Source of the DNA: Wolfiporia cocos
Taxonomy: Eukaryota > Basidiomycota > Agaricomycetes > Polyporales > Phaeolaceae
Assembly (NCBI GenBank): GCA_029448655.1
Contig: JACCLO010000003.1
Span: forward strand, 3,658,001 to 3,722,000
Direction of reading: 5' to 3'
DNA: 64,000 nt
The position numbers and the translations under genes were made by a program. Positions 33,821 through 44,553 of this stretch are shown here, in pieces (within the stretch, counting starts at the first letter, position 1; each line of letters begins with the position of its first letter). The notes below the pieces were generated by a model. That model worked only from the letters and a program-made list of their open reading frames with translations. It ran no database searches and was not told where the DNA came from.

Positions 33821-34105
33821 TCCATAAAGTAATGGGAGCTTGTGCCGTAGGTGCTCGCGTGCTGCTAGCATGTCGCTTGCATTTTGCGCACATGGCAAGC
33901 ACGTTTGCCATGTGGCGGCACCTGTAGGGTGCCCATTGAGTGCACGCTGGCACCTGCAAGGCACACATGCCAGTTGCAAAGGTGATACAAGTGAAGTGAC
34001 GACAATACTGAGCATTAGCGAGGTAGAGGAGTGGCTGAGCAGGCAGAGATATGCAATAAGTCCTAAGATACAAAATTGTGGTGAAGCCACAGGTAATTAA
34101 GCTAG
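33821..34105 (+). mobile_element. Helitron unit 6 (285 bases)
   Basis: Starts TCCATAAAGTAATGGGAGC, ends GTGGTGAAGCCAC, AGGTAATTAAG, CTAG. The shortest unit, non-coding and without minisatellite. Confidence 0.8.
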
Positions 34106-34830
34106 TAAAGGGAGCTCGCCCCATAGGCGCTCGCGTGTGGCTAGCGTGCAGCTAGTGTGGATGCCATGTTTGCCGTGTGGCATCCATGGGCATCATTCCT
34201 GCTCCCATTAGACAGGGCACCTGGCACTGGTGAATTCCCATGCCCAGCGCCTGCAAGGCGCGTGCGCTGCTAGCTCGCGTTTTGCGTGCTGTTCCTGCCC
34301 CACACCACGGGGATTCATGCCCCACACCATGGGGATTCATGCCCCATGCCACAGGGATTTGTGTCCTATGCTATGGGGATCTGTGCCCTGTGCCACGGGG
34401 ATTTGTGCCCCGTGCCACAGGGATTTGTACCCCATGCCACAGGGATTTGTGCCCCATGCCATGGGGATTTTTGTAACATAAATTGCCTGTGCTGCAGATG
34501 CCTGCCAAAAGATTGCAAAAAATGAAGAAAATTCAGGATTATTTGACACACCATATTACACAGTATTACAAGTGAAGCGTTGACAAGACCGAGCATCAGC
34601 GAGGTGGAGGAGTGGCTGAGCAGGCAGAGACAAGGAACAGAAGAGGGGAACCCATGGGTAATCCACAGGAAATTGATGGGGGCTCCACAGGTAAGTTCAA
34701 AAATTGCTTGCTTTGTGTGTGAATGGTCTGACTTCCCCTGGTTATCTCAAATAGGCACACATGGATTGGAATATGATATTTAAGTGATTAAATTATGTGT
34801 TTGTGGCGAAGCAACAGGTAATTGAGCTAG
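34106..34830 (+). mobile_element. Helitron unit 7, 5' end shortened
   Basis: Follows the CTAG of unit 6 but starts TAAAGGGAGCTCG, lacking the leading TC and about ten bases found in the other units. It ends GTGGCGAAGCAAC (one base off the stem), AGGTAATTGAG, CTAG. Contains minisatellite block 3 (34298-34475). Confidence 0.7.
34298..34475. repeat. 22-base minisatellite, block 3
   Basis: About eight copies of the same unit in Helitron unit 7, followed by TTTTTGTAACATAAAT as in block 1. Confidence 0.85.
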
Positions 34831-36305
34831 TCTAAAAGTAATGGGAGCTCGAACCGGAGGCGCTCACGTGTCACTAGTGTGCAGCTAGCATGTCGCTCGC
34901 ATTTTGCACACATGGACGCCACGTTTGCTGCATGGCGTCCATGCACGTCGTTGATCCTCCTCCCATTAGATAGGGCACCTGCGACCCGGGGAGTTGGCCA
35001 GAAGATTCCCACACCTGACGCGCACACCGCATTTGATGAAAACCTACACAATTCGCATTTTGCGTGTCTTCCTGACCGTGCGTTGCAATAATTTCACTAC
35101 CGCTGTAATCTACGTGGGTATTAGAGTACATCTATGTAATAAAAAAATCGGTGCCACAAATGTACAGGGGGGCCCCACCAAAACTCAAGTAGGTGGACAT
35201 GGATGGATGGAAGTGTTAGGCTTTCCCTGTCACAACAGTGACAAACAATGCCCCCTGCCTACCCTGTGGGGGAGTGGGACAAGAGACATTGACACACTAC
35301 TTTGGTGCAATAACAGACATATTACCATCTGTAATAAGCTGTTGAAAGCCCCTACACAGTCATTGCTTATCTGTGAGCTCATAAGCAACCTCCCCCACAC
35401 TTTCTTGGGCAACACAACATATTGTGGGTTGTTATAACATGCTGGCATTGGGTTCTATGGCTAATGGGTCGATGCACATAGATCTCCTCAATATTTGAGG
35501 AGCTGATAAGTGACCTTCCTCACACTTGTTTGGGCAACACAACATACTGTGGGTTGTTATAACACACTGGCAGTGGGTACTTTGGCACTTATGGGTCGAT
35601 GCACATAGACTTCCCAAATCCTTGAGGCATCAATTCTCATATCATCACAAAAAAATACATTCATAATGTACGGATTCTGCTCTGCCAGACACACTGAATG
35701 CTGAAGGTTACAATCTGTTGTAGGGATCCTCCCTCTACACCAGAACAAGAGGAACATAGGGCACAGGACCAGGAAGCACATCTGCAAATGACACCGCCAT
35801 CTGTGGGACGTCAGTAATTGCAGATGAGGCAACCCTTTCCACAGCCCAACTTTGCCTTGCACCATCCTCACGGGGAATATGGTATTGCAAGTGCATTTGT
35901 CCCTCAGAACCAGCCCATGGCTGGACCCTTATGACCTCCAATTCCTGAACAAGCAAATCAGGCTATTGCTGGACCATCATATGATGTCCCTGTTGCAGGT
36001 CCTTCTAATCTGCATAATGTTCCTTGGGACACATGCCGGATATGCAGCTGGCATCCTGAGCTGGGTCGGCCTTTGCAGTCGAATGAACCAGTACCTGGAC
36101 CATCCCGCATGCCTGATTCACATGCTACATATCATTGGCCCCCTGCACATTGGCCCCTGCAAACTCGGTGCATGTACCTCCACGGCGTGATTGGCAGGCA
36201 GAACTTGAACATGGTTTCAATGAAAGCCACACTAGCAGAGTGCGTGCACACAGACAAAATCAGGAACTGTCCATTCCTTCCACACCGCACATGCTGGCAC
36301 CTTCC

Positions 36306-36819
36306 TGTCACGGTTTTACCCTCTGACATAATGCGGGGGCCCCTAGGCTCGATCCCACGTCACTACACCTTCCCTTAGGCTCTCTAACCCCTTCGTCACT
36401 ACGCCCTCCCCTGCCTGACGGCACGTGACTGGTAGATAGATTAGATTAGATCATTGACTGATAGTAGTGGCGCCCTGGCACCGCCCCCTTACTTAGTCAG
36501 CCCCTCACATGACATGATTCCCACCATGCGCACAGACCACCCCCTTTAGGGTATGCCCGGTAGTCTCTAGTGTAGCGGCTCTGTCATGTATAAGTAGTAG
36601 CGTCTGAGGTCTTACAACCTCAGACCTATTAATGTCAGTTGGGCGTGTGTGCCCTCTTTCATGCTTCTTCCTTGTCTGCCCGCGCGACGTCTCCGCTGTC
36701 TTACACCTGCTAGTCTGGTAGCCGCCCCCCTTAGTGTTGCGGCCGCCCTTATAGACGACATTAGGTCCCTTAGAGACAAGACCAGCGGTTGGGTTGGACA
36801 CAGAGGCAAGTCTGTGTCA
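36306..36819 (+). repeat. Solo LTR (514 bases) in Helitron unit 8
   Basis: TGTCACGG...CTGTGTCA with exact duplication CTTCC (36301-36305, 36820-36824). GTATAAGTAG is followed by a hairpin with 9-base arms (36602-36610, 36617-36625). Close in layout and length to 41356-41871, sharing GCGCACAGACCAC. Confidence 0.9.
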
Positions 36820-36944
36820 CTTCCTCCTCTGCAGGCAGTCGCTATCAGACATTATTGGCACAATGAACAAATCATGACAGCCATGTCAGGGATCAGCAAA
36901 GGATTGTGCAGCAGATGCATGAACGCCAGGTTGAATGTCAAGCA

Positions 36945-37208
36945 GCACTTGCTAATGACACACGGCTGATCAAAGAGGCCAGACTGAAAAGGGATATCCA
37001 GCAGCACACAGCACTTACTAATGACACATGGCTGATCGAAGAGGCCAGACTGCAAAGGGATATCCAGCAGGGAACAGCAGTTGCTGGTGATGTGCAGCTG
37101 ATCGAAGAGGCCAGACTGCAAATGGAGATCCAGCAGCACGCAGCACTTGCTGATGACATGCAGCTGATTGAACAGGCAAGACTCCAAAGGGAGTTGCAGC
37201 AGCATGAA
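36945..37208 (+). repeat. 66-base tandem repeat coding 22-residue units
   Basis: Four units starting near 36945, 37011, 37077 and 37143 with a strict 66-base period, each coding a charged helical unit with LIEEARLQRDIQQ. They sit in frame at the N-terminal side of the Helitron protein. Confidence 0.88.
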
Positions 37209-39902
37209 GAGCCTCAAATCCCACAAAATATCCCTTTGGGAAGGTAGCCCTATGTTGAATCAGCAGACCGTCACTCCATTGGAAGGATGGACATACAATG
37301 TCCACACTGCCATGCATTGCACTGGAAAGGCGAGCACTTGAAGTCATCCACTAACACTGGCCACAAGTTTGGTGTGTGTTGCCTTCAGGGCCAGGTGGAT
37401 CTGCCTCCTATACAACGGCCTCCTGCAGCATTACGTCGGCTGTTCATGGGTGTGGATCCCCACTCTTGATCATTCCAGGACAAGATCCAGCAGTACAACA
37501 ATGCATTTGCGTTCACATCTGTTGCTGTCAATGTCGATAATGCCATCCTCAATGGCTCAGGCCCATACTCCTTTAAGATACAGATACATGGTGCTCTGTA
37601 CCACAAAATGGGAAGTCTCCTCCCACCAGAGGGTCTGCAGCCATCATATGCACAGCTCTATATACATGATCCTCAGGCTGCCCTGGATACCCGCAATATG
37701 CGGAATCACAATCTGGATCCAGGAATCATGGGCAAGCTGCAGGTCATGTTTGAGGAGCATAACCCCTTTGTTCCTCTCTACCGCCGTGCCTTTGAGATCC
37801 TACAGGCAAAGCCACCGGAAGAACAGCTCAATGTGTGGGCCCACATAATGCTGCAGCATACTGCAGACAGATGGCGTTATAACCTCCCCACCACAGATGA
37901 GGCCGCAGTGGTGATTCCAGGCAGTGGCGATGAAGATGTTCAAAGACATAGAGACATTATCCTCTGGCTCCGTGGTGGTAACTTGGAAAAGATCAGCAAC
38001 ATACACCCACTATATTCTCCATTGCACTATGTGCTGCTGTTTCCACATGGTGACCAAGAATGGCACCCCTTGATACCCTCAGGAGCAGGCCCTCAAGGAC
38101 AGATGCAGTTGTGGAGTTTGACTATCTCTTCCGTGGGGGACGTCTCTTTCAGCAATACGTTGTGGATGCATGGGCTTCCATTGAAGCCAGCAAGCTTCAC
38201 TGGGTCCGGAACAATCAAAGGCAGATCCATGCAGACCTCTACAATAGTGTAAGGGATGCCCTTAATGCTAATGACAATGTTCCAGACCTTGGCCAACAGG
38301 GACAGCAGATCATTCTGCCCTCCTCCCATCTGGGAAGTGCACAGCATATGTACCAGCTGCTTCAGGACTCCCTGGCCATTTGCTGATATTGCCGCAAACC
38401 AGACATATTCCTCACAATGACGGCCAACCCTAAGTGGCCTGAAATACAGGATGCATTGCTGGAGCTGGATGCCAATGAAGATAATCCTGGGAAGCCACAG
38501 AAGAAGCAAATGGCAGCAGACCATCCTGATATTGTGGCCTGTGTGTTCCATCTGAAGCTCCAGGCCTTGATCAAGCTGATCAAGGATGGCTTCTTTGGTG
38601 AGCTGGCTGGGGATGTCTACACCATTGAATTTCAGAAGTGAGGACTGCCTCATGTCCACCTTCTGATTTTTCTGAAAGATCTCTACAAGATCTGAGATGG
38701 TGGCCAAGTGGACAAAATTTTGTTTGCACAGCTTCCCTGCCAGGAGACCCAGCCAAAGCTCTACAACACGGTCACAAAATGCATGCTCCATGGGCCATGT
38801 GGGGATGATAACCCTCATGCTCCATGCATGGTGGACAGGGCCTGCTCCAAGCATTATCCAAAGCAGTTTTGTGAGGACACCCAGTTTGGAGAGGATGGGT
38901 ATCCCACCTACACACTCCCTGACAATGGCCATTCGCACGTCAACTCCAGGGGTTACCGTCTTGACAATCGTCATGTTGTTCCCTACGACCCTCACCTCAC
39001 TGCCATGTTGGACTGTTATATCAATGTGTAGATCTGCACTTCCATCAGGGCAGTGAAGTACATACATAAGTATCTCTACAAGGGGCATGACCGTGCCACC
39101 TTGGAGGTTGGACAGGTTGACAAGGTAAAACAATACATTGACGGATGCTACACTGGACCTGTGGAGGCATTTTGGCACATTGCAGAATTTTCCATGCATG
39201 AGGAAAAACCTTCTGTATATCAGCTGACCGTACATCTCAAGGATGAGCAGATGATATTCTTTGCTGAGGAAGACAACCCCCATGAAGTTGCTGACTGTCC
39301 ATCCTCGACAAAGACTCAGCTCACAGAATGGTTCACAGCAAACCGAGATCTTCCAGGGGCAACACAGCATCTGTACCAGGATTTCCCACAGCACTTTGTC
39401 TGGGATGCAAGGTCCCACACCTGGAAGGTCAGGCAACAGGACTTTTCAATAGGCAGGATGGCCTTTGTGCAACCTTCAGGTGGTGAAATGTTCTACCTAT
39501 GGCTCCTGCTCATGGTGGTGAAGGGTGCCACCTGCTGGGATGACCTCTGCAAGGTCAATGGGGTTGCATAACTAACCTTCAAGGCCGCATGTTCTGCCCG
39601 TGGACTTCTGGAGGATGATGGGGAGTGGGCACTGTGCTTGGAGGAGGCAGCAGACATGCAGTCAGGATCACAGCTACGCAATCTGTTTGCCATACTCCTC
39701 ACCCATTCTCATCCTGTGGAGCCTGCCAACCTCTGGACCCGGTTCAGGAATAACATTTGCGACGACCTACGACCCCGAGTTGTTGCTTATGGGCATGAGG
39801 GTCCCACAGAGGAACAGGTCTGGGACCTGGGACTGTTCCTTCTCAATCATATACTGCTCAAGTAAGGAAGGCAGCTAACAGACTTTCCACCTATGCCCCT
39901 CC

Positions 39903-40267
39903 TGACCCAAACTTCCCCGCCTAACTCCAGCATCTCCTACTGTGGGCGCATGGTCGTCCTAAGCCATATCAGACTAGCATGCCAAGTTGTCACAGCAGAG
40001 GTTAAGGATGAATGAGGGACACACCCCTATGGTACATTGTTAAGTCTGAGGAGTATGCCTCAGACTTATGTACATGCAACGCCGCGCACCACTACCTAGA
40101 TGACTACCCCAAAGCAGCGCCTATGGAATAGTCTAATGGAACACTTATGTAATAAGCTACAGTACTATATACTCTTGAATACCCGGTGGTAACCTAAGCT
40201 CCCTAGTTGAATGTAACAGGTCATGTGATACCAGTGCACTATACCTCATGTCTCAGAATCTGTGACA
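39903..40267 (-). repeat. Solo LTR (365 bases) inside the RepHel gene
   Basis: On the minus strand it starts TGTCACAG at 40267 and ends GGGTCA at 39903, with exact duplication CCTCC (39898-39902, 40268-40272). Hairpin arms of 10 bases at 40042-40051 and 40058-40067. The insertion adds 370 bases, exactly the frame shift seen between the flanking coding parts. Confidence 0.88.
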
Positions 40268-41355
40268 CCTCCCTCAGGCACAATGGGAGCCTCCGCATGT
40301 AAATTTCATCCTTCAAGAGAAACTTGCCTATGACGATGCGGAGCTTGCTGTTGGAGTGGAGGTGGACAGGGAACACTTCAATCCAGAGCATGCAAATGCA
40401 TACAATGTGGTCCTTCAATCCATCCTACAGCAAGAGGGGAAAATATTCTTCCTCCACAGTGCAGGTGGTGGTGGCAAGACATTCATATGTAATGCCATTG
40501 CTTCTGCAGTTCGAATGCACAGGAAGGTGGCACTCTGTGTTGCATCCTCTGGGATTACATCCTTGCTTCTCATTGGTGGATGCACAGCTCACTCCAGGTT
40601 ATACCCATAGCGGTTCATGAGACTTCGACCTGCCATATCCCCAAGAACAGCAATCTGGCTGATCTCATACAGGAAACAGGGATTGTCATATGGGACGAGG
40701 CACCCATGCAGCATCGCCATGCCATAGAGGTGGTGGACCGGACCCTCCGTGATATCCTGGACAAGGACATACCATTCAGTGGCATTACCATGCTTTTTGG
40801 AGGCGATTTCCATCAGACATTACCTGTGGTTCCCAGAGGCACAAGGGAGCAGATTGTGTCTGCTTCCCTGAGGAGGTCATATCTGTGGAGGCACATTCAG
40901 GTCCTTCATCTTACACAGAACATGCAGCTTGACCACACACCTGCAAGTGATGCTTTTGCACAGTGGTTGCTGGATGTTGGAGTGGGAGATCCTAGGTCTT
41001 CCCAGAACAATGTCTCTCTTCCAGAGAGCATGAGGCTGGCTGACAATACGGTTCAAGGATTGGTGGATGCTGTTTATCCTGGCATTGCTGAAGGAAACAA
41101 ATACTTCCTCGAACGGACAATTCTGTGTGCCAAGAATGATGCGGTGGCAGAACTCAATGCCTTCATACTGGACAGGTTCCCAGGAGAGGAGGTTGTGTTG
41201 ACAGGGTCCGACAAGGTTGTAGGTGTAGAGGATGAGCACTATCCTGTTGAATACCTCAACTCAATCACCATCTCCAGCCTACCCTTGGCTCATTTAGCTC
41301 TCAAGCCAGGTTGTCCTCTGATGCTTCTCCAGAACATTGACCCAGCCAATGGCCT

Positions 41356-41871
41356 TGTCACAGATTTTGGGCCTTAGGGACTAACTGTGCGCCCTACGGT
41401 AGAACATAGCGCCCAACGCCACCTCCTAGACGCGCGTGCCAGTGCTTGGAAGGGAGATAGACAGATCACGTGACCGGTAGGTCACATGCAGGTAGTAGAA
41501 TAGCGCCCTGGTCCCGTGCTAGTACTTACCTAATTATGTCATATGATCGTGAGTAGCGTAGACACTGCCTCCGCGCACAGACCACGCCTTTAGGGCAGGT
41601 CTCGTAGAATAGGTAGTTACGTCTGCTCATGTATATAAGCCTATGCGTTCTGAGGGTTACTCCTCAGAACTAGAAATCTCTCGATGTCCTCCCTGATGAG
41701 GGGCAGGACTGTCACCCATGGAATTCCCTGTGTGCTGCGTGACTACTTCAATTAAGTCATGCTAGTCTGGGAGACCCTCTACCTCTATGCGCGTATGCCT
41801 AGAACCGACACACCTTGGGGCTACGCCGGAACACTAGAGATAGGGGGGGAAGGGCGGTATGTTCTGTGTCA
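41356..41871 (+). repeat. Solo LTR (516 bases) inside the RepHel helicase domain
   Basis: TGTCACAG...CTGTGTCA with exact duplication GGCCT (41351-41355, 41872-41876). TATATAAG near 41633, hairpin arms of 9 bases (41647-41655, 41662-41670). Joining the flanks rejoins the helicase reading frame. Confidence 0.9.
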
Positions 41872-42794
41872 GGCCTCTACAATGGAACACAGATGATTCT
41901 GATGTCAATATGACCTCATATACTTCAGTGCCAGATATTAGGAGGAAGCCATGCTGGAAAGGTGGTCTACATCCCCCGTATCACTCTGGAGCCATCTGCC
42001 CAAGATCTCCCCATTTCCATTTCCCGTCGGCAATTTCCTGTCCGCCTTGCATTTGCCATGACCATCAACAAGTCCCAGGGCCAGTCGGTCATGCATGTGG
42101 GATTGGATCAACGTGTTGCTGTGTTCTCTCATGGCCAGCTCTATGTTGCTCTATCACGGTGCACGGCAGCAGAGCGTATCAAAGTCCTGTTCCCACCAGA
42201 TTCAGAGAGTACCAGCACAGCGAACATTGTCTACCACGAGGTGCTTCCAGGCCTGTTGAACAATTGGTATGCATGCTTGCAGCATTTGGGATGCCTTCAA
42301 TGGTCCGACTTATTTCTTAGAGGATGCTTTGGGGTGTATGGATCAATGGAGGGATTGTTACTATACTGGCTGTGATGGTATGCATGATCTATCACATCCA
42401 ACCCATTGCTGACTCTTGAATACAGGATTTGTGTGCTGTGGAGAAGGAAAATCTGTGGTCAAATGAGGCCATGGCTATTGAGTTCAGCAAAAATGGTATG
42501 TGTTTGATCCTATAGGTGCACACATAGCTGACTTGAGATGATAGGACTTGGGATTGGGTTGACAAGAAAGTATGATTGGACTTAGAATGTCTCTGTCTGG
42601 TATGCTCTTTGTTTATTCTGTTTGTTATATTCTTATGTCTTTGACTTAGGATTCCTCAAGAACTGTGAAAAATTAGTGTAGATGATGTGTTTATGATTGA
42701 TTGGTGTTTGCTATGAATGTTATCAAAAATGCCCTACTTTGTGCGTGAATGGTGTGACTTTAGGGCAGGCTTGAGAGAACTTGAAATGTGCTTG

Positions 42795-43355
42795 TGACAC
42801 AAGACTTACTATTGATCAAGCTTGAGTGCTGAGGGGTCGAGCGATAAGGGTTTCAAGCAATGAAGCAAGTGTTATTGGTCAAAAGCTTTAAGGGCTACAT
42901 GCAGTAGTCGAGAGGTGAACTAGTCTGAGTCCTAAGCAACTCAGACATCAGCTTATATACATGGTTTGGAGCAGTGCTACATGGCCTACCCTAAAGTATC
43001 ATGGTCTGTGTGTAGCAGGGAGATGGTTGTAAGCATGTGATAGACATATATTGGGGTATGAGTAATCATACCTGAGGGGTCGTGACTAGGGGAGGCACAG
43101 TCATCCATGGGTGCTGAGCCTAAAGGTCATATGAGGGTATTCGGCAGTTAGCGAAATATGTTTGTATCTACTTGGTGTGTGGCTACAAGAGATAATGAGT
43201 GATTGGTGAGATAAGATGGACAATTGCGATAACAGATAAGATGGTTGATCAGGTGATCGGTGGATTAGGTGCTATGCGTAGAACTTGAGCTGTGTATGTC
43301 GTAGAGACTTGTATAAAATGGGGAAAAATAGGGGAAAAAGAGATAATTTGTGACA
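42795..43355 (-). repeat. Solo LTR (561 bases) in the 3' part of Helitron unit 8
   Basis: Minus strand TGTCACAAAT at 43355 to TGTGTCA at 42795; exact duplication GCTTG (42790-42794, 43356-43360). TATATAAG on the minus strand near 42957 precedes an 8-base-arm hairpin (42923-42930, 42939-42946). Both sides also share a diverged GACTTTAGGGCAGGCTT segment, a short pre-existing tandem repeat. Confidence 0.9.
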
Positions 43356-43798
43356 GCTTGCCTTGACTTTAGGGCAGGCTTAAGAGGACTTAAATGAGCT
43401 TCTGGCATTGATCTCATATAAGTACATGGATTGAGATATCATGATATCTAAGAGACTAAGTACTGAAACTGTGTGCCGTGGCGAAGCCACGGGTAATTAA
43501 CCTAGTCCATAATATAACGGGAGCTCACACCAGAGGCACTCACGTGCAGCTGGCGTGGACACCACCACGTTTGCCACATGGTGTCCATGGGTGTTATTCC
43601 TGCTCCCATTAGATAGGGCACCTGGCATCGGTGGATTCCCACACCTGACACCTGCAAGGCACGCGTGCCAGTTGCAAAGGTATTACAAGCGAAGTGACGA
43701 TGAGGCTGAGCGTTAGCAAGGTGGAGGAGTGGCTGAGCAGGCAGAGATAAGCAATAAGTCCTAAAATACAAAATTGTGGCGAAGCCACAGGTAATTAA

Positions 43799-44507
43799 TG
43801 TTACGGTCATTCTAATTTTTCGAATATCGACAGAACTCACCATTGGGCGAATACGATACAGGGACTTGTTGCGCAACCAACTCCCCTGGCTACTCGTGAT
43901 CTTACTGGGCGCATCCCCAGTTGTACTAGTCTGTAGGGCTCGTTTCATCTTTGGCAGATCCAACCCTACCACCGTTTCATGTTCATCGTTTATTAGCTGA
44001 TAGATGGCGTTCAACCGCCATCATTCCTATCTATCGTCTCAGATACATCACTCCATACTTATCAAACGTTTAGGACTATAGCGTAGATAGTATCGGTGGC
44101 ATCTGGGACAGACTTGACCCCTGAAACATAGCGTAGTATAAAAACTCATGTACTTACCGTCGAGGCTCTTCAGCTCGACCTTGTTGTATAAACAAGAAGT
44201 CTTATACTCGTTCTCAAACGTAGGAAACTACGCTCAGTATTTCTCACTCGAGCAATCGAACGACTAAGTCCTCGAAGTGCACACTGACTTCTCGGACTTA
44301 GGCGAGTCTTATATTCTATTTCGACTCGCACCTGAACAGATTATATCCTCTAACGCGTATTGGATATTATACGATCTCCTAGGAACTTCACCTAGGACTT
44401 GAAGGCATCTAACGAGCATTTGCCTTGCATACGGCTATACGCCTACGTGCAGAAGAACGATCTATATTCGCGACTCGAATATACGAACGGGTATTCGACC
44501 CGTAACA
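43799..44507 (+). repeat. 5' LTR of gypsy-2
   Basis: TGTTACGG...CCGTAACA, 709 bases. TATAAAAA at 44137-44144 puts the transcript start near 44172, where AGCTCGACCTT begins. Confidence 0.93.
44137..44144 (+). promoter_or_regulatory. TATA box of gypsy-2 5' LTR
   Basis: TATAAAAA, 35 bases before the predicted first transcribed base at 44172. Conserved in the solo LTR at 57177 and decayed in the older copies. Confidence 0.7.
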
Positions 44508-44508
44508 G

Positions 44509-44519
44509 AAGGTCGAGCT
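44509..44519 (+). other. Self-priming primer-binding site of gypsy-2
   Basis: AAGGTCGAGCT, one base after the LTR, is the exact complement of AGCTCGACCTT at 44172-44182, the predicted 5' end of the RNA. This is the Tf1/sushi arrangement, where the RNA folds back and primes its own reverse transcription instead of using a tRNA. I saw no tRNA-3'-end complement here. Confidence 0.75.
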
Positions 44520-44553
44520 TATCACACCCTCACCTACCACGGTGTAAGGGCAC

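Larger units (their letters stand above)
36906..42375 (+). pseudogene. Helitron Rep-helicase (RepHel), broken by stops, frameshifts and LTRs
   Basis: Rolling-circle transposase: an HUH nickase fused to a Pif1-like helicase. N-terminal to C-terminal: four 22-residue repeats (36945-37208); zinc-finger-like CPHCHALHW; Helitron N domain with LHYVLLFPHGD and RLFQQYVVDA; HUH motif HVH (38651-38659); the paired tyrosines of KYIHKYLYKGHD (about 39056); Walker A GGGGKT (about 40464); Walker B WDEAP (40691); FGGDFHQTLPVVP; final helicase motifs [10 protein letters not shown] and [11 protein letters not shown] (about 42061-42160). In-frame stops at 37245, 37467, 38384, 38639, 38693, 39029, 39569, 39863 and 41911; frameshifts near 38100 and 40605. 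Solo LTRs at 39903 and 41356 interrupt it, and their removal restores the frame exactly. Certainly dead. Confidence 0.92.
34831..43505 (+). mobile_element. Helitron unit 8, formerly autonomous, with dead Rep-helicase
   Basis: Starts TCTAAAAGTAATGGGAGC and ends GTGGCGAAGCCAC, GGGTAATTAAC, CTAG followed by T, the same ends as the small units, so it is their likely autonomous parent type. 8675 bases including four solo LTRs; about 6.7 kb without them. Two diverged direct repeats of about 120 bases lie at 35395-35620 in its 5' non-coding part. The 5' interior (about 35650-36300) has broken Pro-rich reading frames, probably the N-terminal part of the protein. Confidence 0.85.

Noticed and set aside
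38093..39436. 447-codon minus-strand ORF opposite the Helitron gene
   Set aside because: It is the antisense shadow of the RepHel frames, which carry the recognisable motifs.
39990..40267. A 278-base LTR with TGTCACAG/CTGTGACA ends
   Set aside because: Its flanks do not match; extending to 39903 gives exact CCTCC duplications and the correct frame shift.
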